Below the pieces are notes generated by a model. That model did not search any database and had not been told where the DNA came from. It worked only from the letters and a program-made list of their open reading frames with translations. 37,563 bases of DNA from DATAGF01 sp963813355 (lineage in GTDB: Bacteria > Actinomycetota > Thermoleophilia > Miltoncostaeales > Miltoncostaeaceae), in assembly GCA_963813355.1 (NCBI GenBank), contig CAWEYS010000031.1:1-37563 (forward strand), read 5' to 3'. The translations under genes were made by a program, and so were the position numbers. How positions within the stretch are numbered: position 1 is the first letter of the stretch; each line of letters begins with the position of its first letter. Positions 24,701 through 32,475 of this stretch are shown one piece after another.

Positions 24701-26139
24701 CTAGGCCCCCTCCGGCTGCCCCTGCGGGGCGCCGGAGGGGGCCGGGCGCGCGCTCGGCCTCCGCGGGGACGGCGTCGGGCACGCCGGTCGCGGGCCGGGC
24801 GAAGACGGCGGCGAGGGCCGCGACCAGGGCGCCGGCGGCGCCGATCCAGAAGGCGTCGACGAAGCCCGACTCGGCGGGGACGCTCGTGCCCGGGACGGTG
24901 TTCGCGGCCAGCAGGACCGCCCCGACCTGGGCGCCGATGACGCCGCCGACGGTCCGCACGACGGTGTTCATCCCGGTGGCGATGCCGGTCTCGGTGGGCT
25001 TGACGGCGTCAACGATCAGCTTCGGCATCACGGCGAACGACGCCCCGACGCCGAGGCCGCAGAGGATGAACCACACGGCGGGCTGCCACGGCTCGGCGTG
25101 GAAGGTGGCGATGCCCGCCGACCCGATCGCGACGCAGCACCATCCCGGCCACGAGCGGCCCGCGCGGGTCGTGGCGGCGGGCGTAGAGCCCGGCCAGGGG
25201 CCCGGCGGCGAGCAGCGAGAGGGAGGTGGGCAGCAGCCACAGGCCCGCGACCGTGACGCTGGTGCCGAAGCCGTAGGCGGCGAACCTCTGCAGGTCGTCC
25301 GGCAGCTCGCTGGGCAGCTGGTAGAAGGTCGGGAGGATCACCCAGGTCATGTAGAGGGCGAAGCCCGAGAGCATGGCCGTGAGGTTGGTGAACAGCACCA
25401 CCCGCCGCGCGAGCATGCGCATGTCGACCATCGGGTCCTCGACCCGGAGCTCGACGACGCACCACAGGACGAGCAGCGCGACGGCCGCGGCGAACAGCCC
25501 CGTGACCGCCGGCGAGGCCCAGCCCAGGTGCGGGCCCTCGGTCAGGGCCACCAGCAGGGCGACGAGCCCGCCGGAGAGGGTCAGGGCGCCCCAGACGTTG
25601 ACGCTGGACGGGGCGCGCACGCGAGACTCGGGCACGAAGCGCCAGACGAGCACCAGGGCGACGGCGACGACGATCGCGCTGACCACGAACAGCCAGCGCC
25701 AGGAGAGATTGTCGACGATCAGCCCGCTGGCCACGATGCCGAGCCCGCCGCCCACGCCCAGCACGGCGGAGACCAGCCCCATGGCGACGCTCTGCTTCTC
25801 GCGCGGGAACTCGTCGCGGATGATCGCGAAGCTCAGGGGGAAGACCGCGCCGCCCACGCCCTGGATCGCCCGGAAGACGATCAACGAGCCGATGTTCCAG
25901 GCGACGATCGCGCCGATCGACCCCACCAGGAACACGGCGAGGCTGATGACCATCAGGCGCACCTTGCCGTGCTGGTCGCCGAGCCGGCCGATCAGGGGCG
26001 TCGCGACGGAGCCGGTGAGCAGGTAGGCCGTGACGGTCCACGTGACCCACGTGCCGCTGGTGTCCAGCCCCTCCTGGAGCTTGGGCAGCGCCGGGATGAG
26101 GAAGGTCTGCATGAGGGCGAAGGCCATCGCCGCGGTCAC
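24701..26139 (-). CDS. DHA2-type MFS drug exporter, frameshifted
   Basis: About 478 residues when repaired, 14 predicted helices. Early motifs: LTGSVATPLIGRLGDQHGKVRLMVISLAVFLVG (MFS motif A, GRLGDxxGxxR); FRAIQGVGGAVFPLSFAIIRDEFPREKQSVAMGLVSAVLGVGGGLGIVASGLIVDNLSWRWLF (motif C region and 'W-R-W-x-F'). These are hallmarks of EmrB/QacA proteins. The frame slips near 25137-25140 (surplus C) and resumes as VAIGSAGIATFHAEPW then FILCGLGVGASFAVMPKLIVDAVKPTETG. A second slip near 24750 lets the end read APSGAPQGQPEGA with stop at 24701. GTG 26139 is a late start; CTG 26203-26205 overlapping the marR stop would give a complete first helix. Efflux of toxic compounds, under MarR control. Confidence 0.85.
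24704..24743. terminator. Nested hairpin between convergent operons
   Basis: GGCCCCCTCCGG (24704-24715) pairs perfectly with CCGGAGGGGGCC (24732-24743), 12 bp; inside it GCCCC-TGC-GGGGC makes a second 5-bp stem. No U-tract follows on either strand, so it would act as a bidirectional hairpin block between the permease and the convergent MFS gene. It overlaps the last codons of the MFS gene. Confidence 0.7.
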
Positions 26140-26201
26140 GAGCCCCGCCAGGGTGAGCCGTAGCGATGCCGCGGACCCGTCCTCCCGCCGCCGCCCGCCG
26201 C

Positions 26202-26662
26202 TCAGGATGGCGCGCCGCCCGGGGCCAGGCCGTCGAGCACCCGGCCGAGGAGCTCGTTCAGCACGCGGCGCTCGTCCCGGTCGAGGCCGGCGAACGCGCT
26301 CCGCTCGAGGCCCTCGACCACCTCGGCGCCGACCGCGGCAACGCGGCGGCCCTCGGCGCTGATGTGGACGCGCGTGGCGCGCCGGTCGCCGGGTCGGCGC
26401 GGCGCTCCACCAGGCCGTCGCGCTCGAGCCGGTCGACCAGGCGGCACATGCTGGGCGCCTCCACGCGCTGGCGGCGCGAGAGCTCGGCCTGGGTGAGGCC
26501 GTCCTCCTCGACCAGGCGCAGGAGCACGCCGATCCCGGGCCCGCCGACGCCCAGGTCGCTCAGGTCGGCGTCGGCGCGGCTCCGCAGCAGCCGCCCCGCC
26601 ACCGCGAGGCGGTGGACGGCCATCGCGTCGAGGCGGATCGGGACGAGGGTCTCGTCGGCCAC
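26202..26662 (-). CDS. MarR family transcriptional regulator, frameshifted
   Basis: About 153 residues when repaired. Helices: LRSRADADLSDLGVGGPGIGVLLRLVEEDGLTQAELSRRQRVEAPSMCRLVDRLERDGLVERRADP is the winged HTH, followed after the break by DRRATRVHISAEGRRVAAVGAEVVEGLERSAFAGLDRDE. One missing base near 26387 separates the wing from the rest; adding it gives ADPADRRATRV, the conserved wing 'DxRxxxVxLT' form. The GTG at 26660-26662 is 6 nt after a TAATAT box, so leaderless. It precedes the DHA2 MFS gene directly, so it is probably an autorepressor of an efflux operon responding to a small aromatic or drug ligand. Confidence 0.9.
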
Positions 26663-26668
26663 CGCGCC

Positions 26669-26697
26669 ATATTAGTTAGGAGACGAATGGTTCGCAA
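26669..26697 (-). promoter_or_regulatory. marR promoter with overlapping operator
   Basis: Minus strand: -35 TTGCGA (26692-26697), 17-bp spacer, -10 TAATAT (26669-26674), start codon 6 nt on. An imperfect palindrome, ATTAGTTAGGAGACGAAT (26671-26688), covers the -10 and spacer; the outer ATT-n-GT / AC-n-AAT half-sites match MarR operator geometry. Confidence 0.65.
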
Positions 26698-26698
26698 A

Positions 26699-26893
26699 CT
26701 ACCGGCGGCGCGGCGCCTCATCCCCTCGCCCCCCGGGTGGCTCGACCCGGCGGCGCTCGATGCGGAGGGCCCACTCCTCCCGCAGGACGGGCCAGCGGGC
26801 GAGGGCGTCGGCGTGGCGCAGGTACCAGAGCAGGTCGGCGCGGGCGCGCAGGCGGGGGTCGTCGGGAGGGCTGGGCGGCGACGTGGTACCCAT
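26699..26893 (-). CDS. Small hypothetical protein
   Basis: 64 residues from ATG 26891-26893: MGTTSPPSPPDDPRLRARAD, then LLWYLRHADALARWPVLREEWALRIERRRVEPPGGRGDEAPRRR. The middle is an amphipathic helical segment rich in Leu, Trp, Arg; the ends are disordered. Not recognised. A TTG nine bases upstream is an alternative start, 5 nt after a GGGGGG run. It lies 37 bp upstream of the marR start, in the same direction, separated from it by the marR promoter; it is divergent from korA across the promoter at 26905-26934. Confidence 0.5.
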   Translation of the reverse strand: MGTTSPPSPPDDPRLRARADLLWYLRHADALARWPVLREEWALRIERRRVEPPGGRGDEAPRRR

Positions 26894-26904
26894 TGGCCGC
26901 AATC

Positions 26905-26934
26905 TTGCCCCCCTTACCGAGCAATCGGTAACAT
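26905..26934 (+). promoter_or_regulatory. korAB promoter with inverted repeat
   Basis: -35 TTGCCC (26905-26910), 18-bp spacer, -10 TAACAT (26929-26934). A perfect inverted repeat TTACCGA-GCAA-TCGGTAA (26914-26931) fills the spacer and enters the -10. The leader to the TTG start is about 130 nt and contains a small hairpin, TCTCCC-GGAG-GGGAGA (26944-26959). Confidence 0.6.
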
Positions 26935-27072
26935 CGGGTCGCCTCTCCCGGAGGGGAGATGGCCCCTGCGGCGCCGCCGCCGGGATGGGAGCCGGAGGGC
27001 GGCATCGGGCGCACGGAGCGCGCCGGTGGCCGGTCGCGGCTCTCGGCGGGGCGATCGCGACAGGGAGGCAGC

Positions 27073-28786
27073 TTGGCTCGAAAGAGCGTGGTGATCCGGC
27101 TTGCCGGGGAGTCGGGCGAGGGGGTCATCTCGTCGGGGGACATCCTCACCCAGGCCGCGGCCCGGGGCGGGTACTGGACCCAGACCTTCCGCACCTACCC
27201 CGCCGAGATCAAGGGCGGACCCTGCATGTACCAGGTCCGCATGGGCGACGAGAAGATCTACAGCCACGGCAAGCTGGTCGACCTCCTCGTGTGCTTCAAC
27301 CAGGAGGCCTGGGACCTCCACTGGGACTCGCTGGGCCCCGAGGGCGTGATCCTCTTCGACGACACCGCCGTCGAGATCCCCGCCGACTACCTCCCGCGCG
27401 CCCGGCCCGGTCCGCATGGAGAAGCTCGCCAAGGAGATCGGCGGCTCGCTGCGCGCCAAGAACATGGTGGCCGTGGGCGCCGTGTCCGGCGTCATCTCCT
27501 TCGACACGACGCCGATCGAGGAGCTGGTGCTGCGCCGCTACGCCCACAAGCAGGGCGTGGCCGACGCCAACATCGCCGCGCTCCGCGCCGGCCATGACGA
27601 GGGCGCCGACCTGATCGGCTCGCTCGCGATCGTCAACCCGGTCGAGGTGGAGGAGGACCGCGTCCTCATGTCGGGCAACCAGGCGATCGCCCTCGGGGCG
27701 GTCGCCGCCGGGGTGAGGTACTTCGCCGGCTACCCGATCACGCCGGCCTCGGACATCCTGGAGTGGCTGTCGGCGAAGCTGCCGCAGGTCGGCGGCATCA
27801 CGATCCAGTGCGAGGACGAGATCGCCTCGCTCGCCTCGGTGCTCGGCGCCTCCTACACCGGGGTCAAGGCCATGACGGCGACCTCGGGCCCGGGCCTGTC
27901 GCTGATGACGGAGGTGCTCGGCTACGCCGGCACGGCGGAGATCCCCTGTGTGATCATCGACGCCCAGCGCGGCGGGCCCTCGACCGGCCTGCCGACCAAG
28001 ACCGAGCAGTCCGACCTGCAGCACGCCCTCTACGGCGGCCACGGCGAGGCGCCGCGGGTGGTGGTCGCGCCGATCTCGGTGGAGGACTGCTTCTGGACGA
28101 CCATCGACGCCTTCAACTACTCCGAGCGCTACCAGGTCCCGGTGATCCTCCTCACCGACCAGGGCCTGGCGACGCGCATGGAGGTCATCCACAAGCCCGA
28201 CCTCTCCAAGGTCGAGCTGTGGGAGCGCCTGACCGCGGCCGGCCGCGACGACGACTACAAGCGCTACGAGATCACCGAGGACGCGGTCTCGCCGATGGGC
28301 ATCCCCGGCGAGGAGGGCGGCCAGTACGTGGCGACCGGCATCGAGCACGACGAGCTCGGCCACCCGGCCTACACTCCCGAGAACCACGTCGCCATGCAGA
28401 CCAAGCGCTGGGCCAAGCTGGACCCCCTCAAGAACGGCGTCGCGCGTCACGAGACCGTCGGCGACGAGCGGCCCGACATCGCGGTCATCGGCTTCGGCTC
28501 GACCTACGGCCCCGCCCGCGAGGCGGTGGAGGCGGCCCGCGCCCAGGGCCTGTCGGTCGGCGCCTTCTACCCGCGCGTGCTGGGGCCGTTCCCGGCCGAC
28601 GCCGTGAACGCCTTCGTCGGGGCGGCGAGCCGCGTGATCGTGCCCGAGGTCAACTTCACCGGCCAGCTCGCCCGCCTCGTGCGCGGCGAGTGCGGGATCC
28701 CGGTCGAGAGCCACGCCAAGTGCGACGGCCTCCCCTTCACGGCGGAGGACATCCTGGACGTCATCACCGAAAGGACCGCGAGTTGA
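27073..28786 (+). CDS. korA: 2-oxoacid:ferredoxin oxidoreductase, fused gamma/alpha subunit, frameshifted
   Basis: 570 residues when repaired. The N-terminal ~185 residues are the gamma domain: ARKSVVIRLAGESGEGVISSGDILTQAAARGGYWTQTFRTYPAEIKGGPCMYQVR. Next is the alpha (pyrimidine-binding and core) domain: ALGAVAAGVRYFAGYPITPASDILEWLS with the conserved YPITP, TSGPGLSLMTEVLGYAG, and IDAQRGGPSTGLPTKTEQSDL. Together with KorB it oxidises 2-oxoglutarate (or another 2-oxoacid) to the acyl-CoA, passing electrons to ferredoxin. The frame slips near 27404-27408 in GGCCCGG; removing one base joins ARPVRMEKLAKEIGG. TTG start chosen for AGGGAGG 4 nt upstream; an in-frame ATG at 26959 would add 38 low-complexity residues. 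Its stop overlaps korB by 4 nt. Confidence 0.93.
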
Positions 28787-29661
28787 GCACCGATACGGCG
28801 ACGCGCAAGCCGTCCGACTACAAGTCGGACCTCAAGCCGATCTGGTGCCCGGGCTGCGGGGACTTCGGTGTCTTGGCGTCCCTCTACCGCGCCTTCGCCG
28901 AGCTCGACGTCGACCCCGCCCGCACGGTGGTCGTGTCCGGCATCGGCTGCTCCAGCCGCCTGCCCGGCTTCGTGACGACCTACGGCTTCCACTCGCTGCA
29001 CGGGCGCCCGCTGCCCGTCGCGATGGGCGTGAAGCTCGCCAACCCCGACCTCACCGTCATCGCGGTGGGGGGCGACGGCGACGGCTTCGCGATCGGCGCG
29101 GGCCACTTCCCCCACGCGGCGCGGCGCAACGTCAACATCACCTACCTCGTGATGGACAACGAGATCTACGGGCTCACCAAGGGCCAGGTCTCGCCGACCT
29201 CGCTGACCGAGCAGAAGGCGCCGTCGACGCCGTGGGGCAACCTCGAGACGCCCCTCAACACGCTCGCCTTCGCGGTCGCCTCCGGCGCGTCCTTCGTCGC
29301 CCGCGGCGCCTCCTTCAACACGAAGGCGCTGACCGAGCTCATCGTCCAGGCGGTGGAGCACAAGGGCTTCTCGTACATCGACGCCCTCTCTCCGTGCGTG
29401 GTGTTCAACAACCACCAGGAGGAGTGGAAGGAGCTCGTCACCGACGTGGCGCCCGACCACGACGTCACCTCCAAGACGGCGGCCTTCGACCTCGCCCTGC
29501 GCGGCGGGTTCAAGCTCGGGATCCTCTACCGCGAGCAGCGCGCCACCCTCGGGGAGAAGTACCAGGCCCTGGTGGACGCCTCGAAGGACAGCGACCTCGG
29601 CTCGATGCTCGAGGCCTTCAACGCCCGCAAGGGCGCGGCGATCGGGAAGCCCACCACCTAG
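28783..29661 (+). CDS. korB: 2-oxoacid:ferredoxin oxidoreductase, beta subunit
   Basis: 292 residues, TTG start in a TTGA overlap with korA. CPGCGDFGVLASLYRAF binds the Fe-S cluster with later Cys (SGIGCSSRLPGF, SPCVVFNN). The thiamine diphosphate motif is VGGDGDGFAIGAGHFPHAARRNVNITYLVMDNEIYGLTKGQ (GDGD...N). These are the expected cysteines for the single [4Fe-4S] cluster of two-subunit KORs. No separate ferredoxin-domain (delta) gene is present, so electrons go to a free ferredoxin encoded elsewhere. In aerobic actinobacteria such KORs replace or supplement 2-oxoglutarate dehydrogenase. The gene is intact. Confidence 0.95.
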   Translation: MSTDTATRKPSDYKSDLKPIWCPGCGDFGVLASLYRAFAELDVDPARTVVVSGIGCSSRLPGFVTTYGFHSLHGRPLPVAMGVKLANPDLTVIAVGGDGDGFAIGAGHFPHAARRNVNITYLVMDNEIYGLTKGQVSPTSLTEQKAPSTPWGNLETPLNTLAFAVASGASFVARGASFNTKALTELIVQAVEHKGFSYIDALSPCVVFNNHQEEWKELVTDVAPDHDVTSKTAAFDLALRGGFKLGILYREQRATLGEKYQALVDASKDSDLGSMLEAFNARKGAAIGKPTT

Positions 29662-29679
29662 CGCGCGCTGGCCGGGACG

Positions 29680-30756
29680 ATGACGGGGCGCATCGCCGCC
29701 GCTCTCGTCCTGGTCGCGGTCCTCGTCGCCGGCTGCGGCGGTAGCGGCGACGACGCAACCCCGCCCCCGGATGCGGCCCCGGACCCGACCGCCTTCGTCC
29801 GGGAGCCGTACCTCACCCGCGTCGGCGAGACCTCCGCGCGGTTGCGCTGGATCGCGCGGGGCAACGCACCGGTCCGGATCGAGGCCGTCGCCGGCGACGG
29901 CCCGCCGATCGTGGCCCGCGACGGGGTGCTGTCCGGGCTGCGCGCCGGCACGCGCTACCGCTGGACCGCGTCGATCGACGGCGCCGAGGCGTCGGAGGGG
30001 ACGGTGACCACCGCGCCGGCGACGCTGGAGCGCCCGCTCGAGCTGCTGGTCTTCGGCGACTACGGCGCGCCCAACGACGACTTCCGCGCGGTGGCCGCGC
30101 TGGCGGCCTCGCTGCGGCCCCGCCTGCTGGTCACGACCGGCGACAACGCCTACCTGGTGGCGCTGCCCCAGCTCCTCGACGAGCTGATCTTCCGGCCGCT
30201 GCGCGGCGTGCTCGCCCACGCCCCCAACTACGGCACCGTGGGCGAGCACGACATCGCCTTCCCGAGCGGCCGCCGGGCCCTGGCCGGCGCGTTCGAGTGG
30301 CCCAATGGCGGCGGGCGCTACGACCTGCGCTACGGCCCGGTCCAGGTCGTGGGCCTGGGGCTGCGCGCGGATGCGGCCGACGTCGCGTTCGCCCGGCGGG
30401 CGCTCGCGCGCCCCGGTCCCCGCGCCCGGCTCGTGACCGTCCACCAGCCGATCAAGGCCGGCAACCCGCTGCTGGAGGTGATCGCCGCCGCCGAGGTGAC
30501 CGCCGTGCTGGCGGGACACCTCCACGCCTACGAGCGGCGCGTCCGGCCCGAGGCCCCCGGCGTCCCCTTCCTGACCGTGGGCACCGGCGGCGGCCCGCGC
30601 AACGACGACCGCACGCCCCGCAGCGACGACGCCGTCGTCTACCTGGCCGAGTTCGGCCTGCTGCGCGTCCGCCTGCAGTCCGCGCGGGCGACCTACGAGT
30701 TCCTCGACGTGACCGGGGAGGTGCGAGACCGGCTCACGGCGCCGCTGGTGCCCTGA
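29680..30756 (+). CDS. Lipoprotein metallophosphoesterase (purple acid phosphatase-like)
   Basis: 358 residues. RIAAALVLVAVLVAGCGG is a lipoprotein signal with lipobox ending at Cys19. Residues 40-115 form a fibronectin-III-like N-terminal domain (YLTRVGETSARLRWIARG ... LRAGTRYRWTASIDG), as in purple acid phosphatases. The metal motifs follow: LLVFGDYGAPNDD, LLVTTGDNAYLV, NYGTVGEHDIAF (normally GNHE/GNHD), LVTVHQPI and VLAGHLHAYERR. In the third motif the usual Asn metal ligand is Glu, which could alter metal choice or activity. An outer-surface phosphomonoesterase or phosphodiesterase is the family expectation. It starts 18 bp after korB, possibly readthrough; the 3' end overlaps the convergent VOC gene by 23 bp. 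Confidence 0.88.
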   Translation: MTGRIAAALVLVAVLVAGCGGSGDDATPPPDAAPDPTAFVREPYLTRVGETSARLRWIARGNAPVRIEAVAGDGPPIVARDGVLSGLRAGTRYRWTASIDGAEASEGTVTTAPATLERPLELLVFGDYGAPNDDFRAVAALAASLRPRLLVTTGDNAYLVALPQLLDELIFRPLRGVLAHAPNYGTVGEHDIAFPSGRRALAGAFEWPNGGGRYDLRYGPVQVVGLGLRADAADVAFARRALARPGPRARLVTVHQPIKAGNPLLEVIAAAEVTAVLAGHLHAYERRVRPEAPGVPFLTVGTGGGPRNDDRTPRSDDAVVYLAEFGLLRVRLQSARATYEFLDVTGEVRDRLTAPLVP

Positions 30757-31159
30757 GCGCCGGGTTCGCCGCCAGGAACGCGGCCGAGAACGGGATCGGC
30801 TGGTACACGTCCACCAGCAGGCCGTTCGGGTCGACGGCCATGAAGTGGCGCTGGCCGAACTCCTCGTCGCGCAGCTCCTGCGCGATCTCGGCGCCCATCT
30901 CGCGGGCGCGGTCGTGGACCGAGTCGACGTCGTCCACCTCGACCGTGACCAGCAGCCCGCGGGCCGGCCCGCGGGCGGCGGCCGGCACGCTGTGGTGGTC
31001 GTGGGCGACGAAGGCGAGCTGCAGCCGCGGACGGCGGGGGTCGCGCAGCAGCACGTACCAGTCGCTGTCGAAGACCACCTCCATGTCGAGCAGGCGGACG
31101 TAGAAGTCGCGCGACTCGGGCAGGCAGGGCGACTGGATGTCGGGGAAGAGCGCGTTCAC
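30734..31159 (-). CDS. VOC family (glyoxalase-like) protein
   Basis: 141 residues from GTG 31157-31159. One VOC module: PDIQSPCLPESRDFYVRLLDMEVVFDSDWYVLLRDPRRPRLQLAFVAHDH and VTVEVDDVDSVHDRAREMGAEIAQELRDEEFGQRHFMAVDPNGLLVDVYQPI. Metal-ligand positions include the His in RHFMAVDP and Glu/Asp in VEVDDV. The start codon overlaps the merR stop (GTGA), so it is the translationally coupled second gene of the merR operon. MerR-VOC pairs are often resistance or detoxification modules; the ligand is not known. Confidence 0.88.
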   Translation of the reverse strand: MNALFPDIQSPCLPESRDFYVRLLDMEVVFDSDWYVLLRDPRRPRLQLAFVAHDHHSVPAAARGPARGLLVTVEVDDVDSVHDRAREMGAEIAQELRDEEFGQRHFMAVDPNGLLVDVYQPIPFSAAFLAANPALRAPAAP

Positions 31160-31977
31160 GGGGCCTCCCGGGCGACGGGGATCGAGATGCGCGTGACCAG
31201 CTCGGGCGCCGGCACGCGGGCGGGGTCGGAGAGGTAGGTCTCGCGGATCGGGCCGGCGAGCTCGTGGCCGCGCTCGTGGGCCCACGAGAGCAGGGCGCCG
31301 TAGGCGAGCGGCAGCTCGTCGTAGGAGCCGACGTGGAGCGTGCTGACGACCGGCCCGCCGGCCAGGCGCACGACCTCGGCCTCGCCGCCGAGGGCGGCGT
31401 CCGGCCGGAGCGGCATCGCGAGCGTCACGACGGAGCGCTCGGCCAGGTCGATCGGATAGAGGCCGCACCAGGGGCCCTCGACGGCCCAGCCGGCGCGCGA
31501 GGCGAGCCGCGCCAGCGCCGCCGCCATCGCGCCCACGTCGCGGACGATCCGCTCGGGATCGACCGGCCGCGTCAGGCCGGCCATGGTCAGCGGCGGCTCC
31601 TCCGCCACGGCCACCTCGTAGGGCATCAGGTCGCCGGCGGTCATGAGGCGCTCGAGGGAGTCGAGGGCGCGCCGGCGCCGCGCCAGCTCGCGCGCCGCGC
31701 GCTCGCGCTCGGCCGCGAGCAGCTCGCGCAACCGCTCCTGATCGCCGGCCGCCAGCAGCTCGCGGATCGTCGCCAGCGGCACGTCGAGCGATCGCAGCAG
31801 CGCGATGGCGGTGGCCGCGCGGACCTGGTCGCGGCGGTAGTAGCGGTAGCCCGTGGCCGGGTCGACGCGCGCCGGCGGCAGCAGCCCCTCGGCGTCGTAG
31901 CGCCGCAGCGCCTTGACGCTCAGCCGGCTGAGCCGGGCGAGCGCCCCGATCGGCATCAGGTCTGTGTCGCGCTCCAC
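31156..31977 (-). CDS. MerR family regulator with GyrI-like effector domain (BmrR/TipA type)
   Basis: 273 residues. The MerR winged HTH: MPIGALARLSRLSVKALRRYDAEGLLPPARVDPATGYRYYRRDQVRAATAIALLRSLDVPLATIRELLA, a coiled-coil dimerisation helix (ERERAARELARRRRALDSLERLM), then a GyrI-like domain (YEVAVAEEPPLTMAGLTRPVDPERI ... GGPVVSTLHVGSYDELPLAYGALLSWAHERGHELAGPIRETYLSDPA), with the multidrug-binding Glu and Tyr in 'GSYDEL...Y'. Such proteins activate from 19-bp-spacer promoters on binding hydrophobic ligands. Its own promoter is exactly of that kind, and the GTG start is 7 nt past the -10, so leaderless. The VOC gene follows by GTGA overlap. Confidence 0.93.
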   Translation of the reverse strand: MERDTDLMPIGALARLSRLSVKALRRYDAEGLLPPARVDPATGYRYYRRDQVRAATAIALLRSLDVPLATIRELLAAGDQERLRELLAAERERAARELARRRRALDSLERLMTAGDLMPYEVAVAEEPPLTMAGLTRPVDPERIVRDVGAMAAALARLASRAGWAVEGPWCGLYPIDLAERSVVTLAMPLRPDAALGGEAEVVRLAGGPVVSTLHVGSYDELPLAYGALLSWAHERGHELAGPIRETYLSDPARVPAPELVTRISIPVAREAP

Positions 31978-31984
31978 GGGCTCA

Positions 31985-32015
31985 ATGCTGGACCCTGCCC
32001 CGGGGGGAGGGTCAA
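31985..32015 (-). promoter_or_regulatory. MerR-type 19-bp-spacer promoter
   Basis: Minus strand: -35 TTGACC (32010-32015), -10 CAGCAT (31985-31990), spacer exactly 19 bp. A dyad GACCCT-N11-AGGGTC (31991-32013) spans it with perfect arms. This is the overlong promoter that MerR proteins untwist for RNA polymerase. The GTG start of merR is 7 nt after the -10. Confidence 0.85.
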
Positions 32016-32022
32016 GGGCCGA

Positions 32023-32475
32023 TCAGGCCCCCGTCGGCCCGAGGCGGAAGACCGGGTGGTCGGGAGCGATGCGCCGCAGCTCCTCGTCGGGCGAGTCCGG
32101 GCCCACCCCGCCGAAGAACACGCCGACCTCCATCCTCCATCGCTTGAGGTAGGCGCGCAGCATCGGCACCTTCTCGTCGTCTCCGAGCTCGGTCGCGGTG
32201 AAGGGCTCGGCCGTGCGGCCGAGCAGGAGCCGTCCCTCACCGCTCGCGCGCAGGTTGCGCACCCACTGGGTGTGCCCCCGCGGCGCGACGAGGTACCGCT
32301 CGCCCTCGACCGTGAGCAGGTTCACCGGGTTGCGCCGCGGCTCTCCGGACGTGCGCCCGCGCACCTCGAGCACGCGGGAGCCCCACACGCTGATGCCCGC
32401 GCGCGTCAGGCCGGCCACGATGGGGTTGAACACGTGGCCCGTGAACCATCCTGGGCGCTGATAGCGATCGGACAT
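32023..32475 (-). CDS. Deazaflavin (F420)-dependent nitroreductase-family protein (DDN-like)
   Basis: 150 residues. RPGWFTGHVFNPIVAGLTRAGI, then VWGSRVLEVRGRTSGEPRRNPVNLLTVEGERYLVAPRGHTQWVRNLRASGEGRLLLG is the split-barrel core typical of the DUF385/DDN family; the 'RGRTSG-RR-PV' loop and 'GxxQWVRNLRA' contact F420. Members reduce quinones or nitroimidazoles with F420H2. The ATG overlaps the purE stop (TGATG), so it is translated as the third gene of purK-purE-DDN. That a purine operon ends in an F420 enzyme is probably chance transcript-sharing, but is worth noting. Confidence 0.88.
   Translation of the reverse strand: MSDRYQRPGWFTGHVFNPIVAGLTRAGISVWGSRVLEVRGRTSGEPRRNPVNLLTVEGERYLVAPRGHTQWVRNLRASGEGRLLLGRTAEPFTATELGDDEKVPMLRAYLKRWRMEVGVFFGGVGPDSPDEELRRIAPDHPVFRLGPTGA

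Noticed and set aside
26959..27072. In-frame ATG at 26959 as the true korA start
   Set aside because: It adds 38 Pro/Gly/Arg-rich residues absent from KorA proteins; TTG 27073 has AGGGAGG directly upstream and begins with the family N-terminus.
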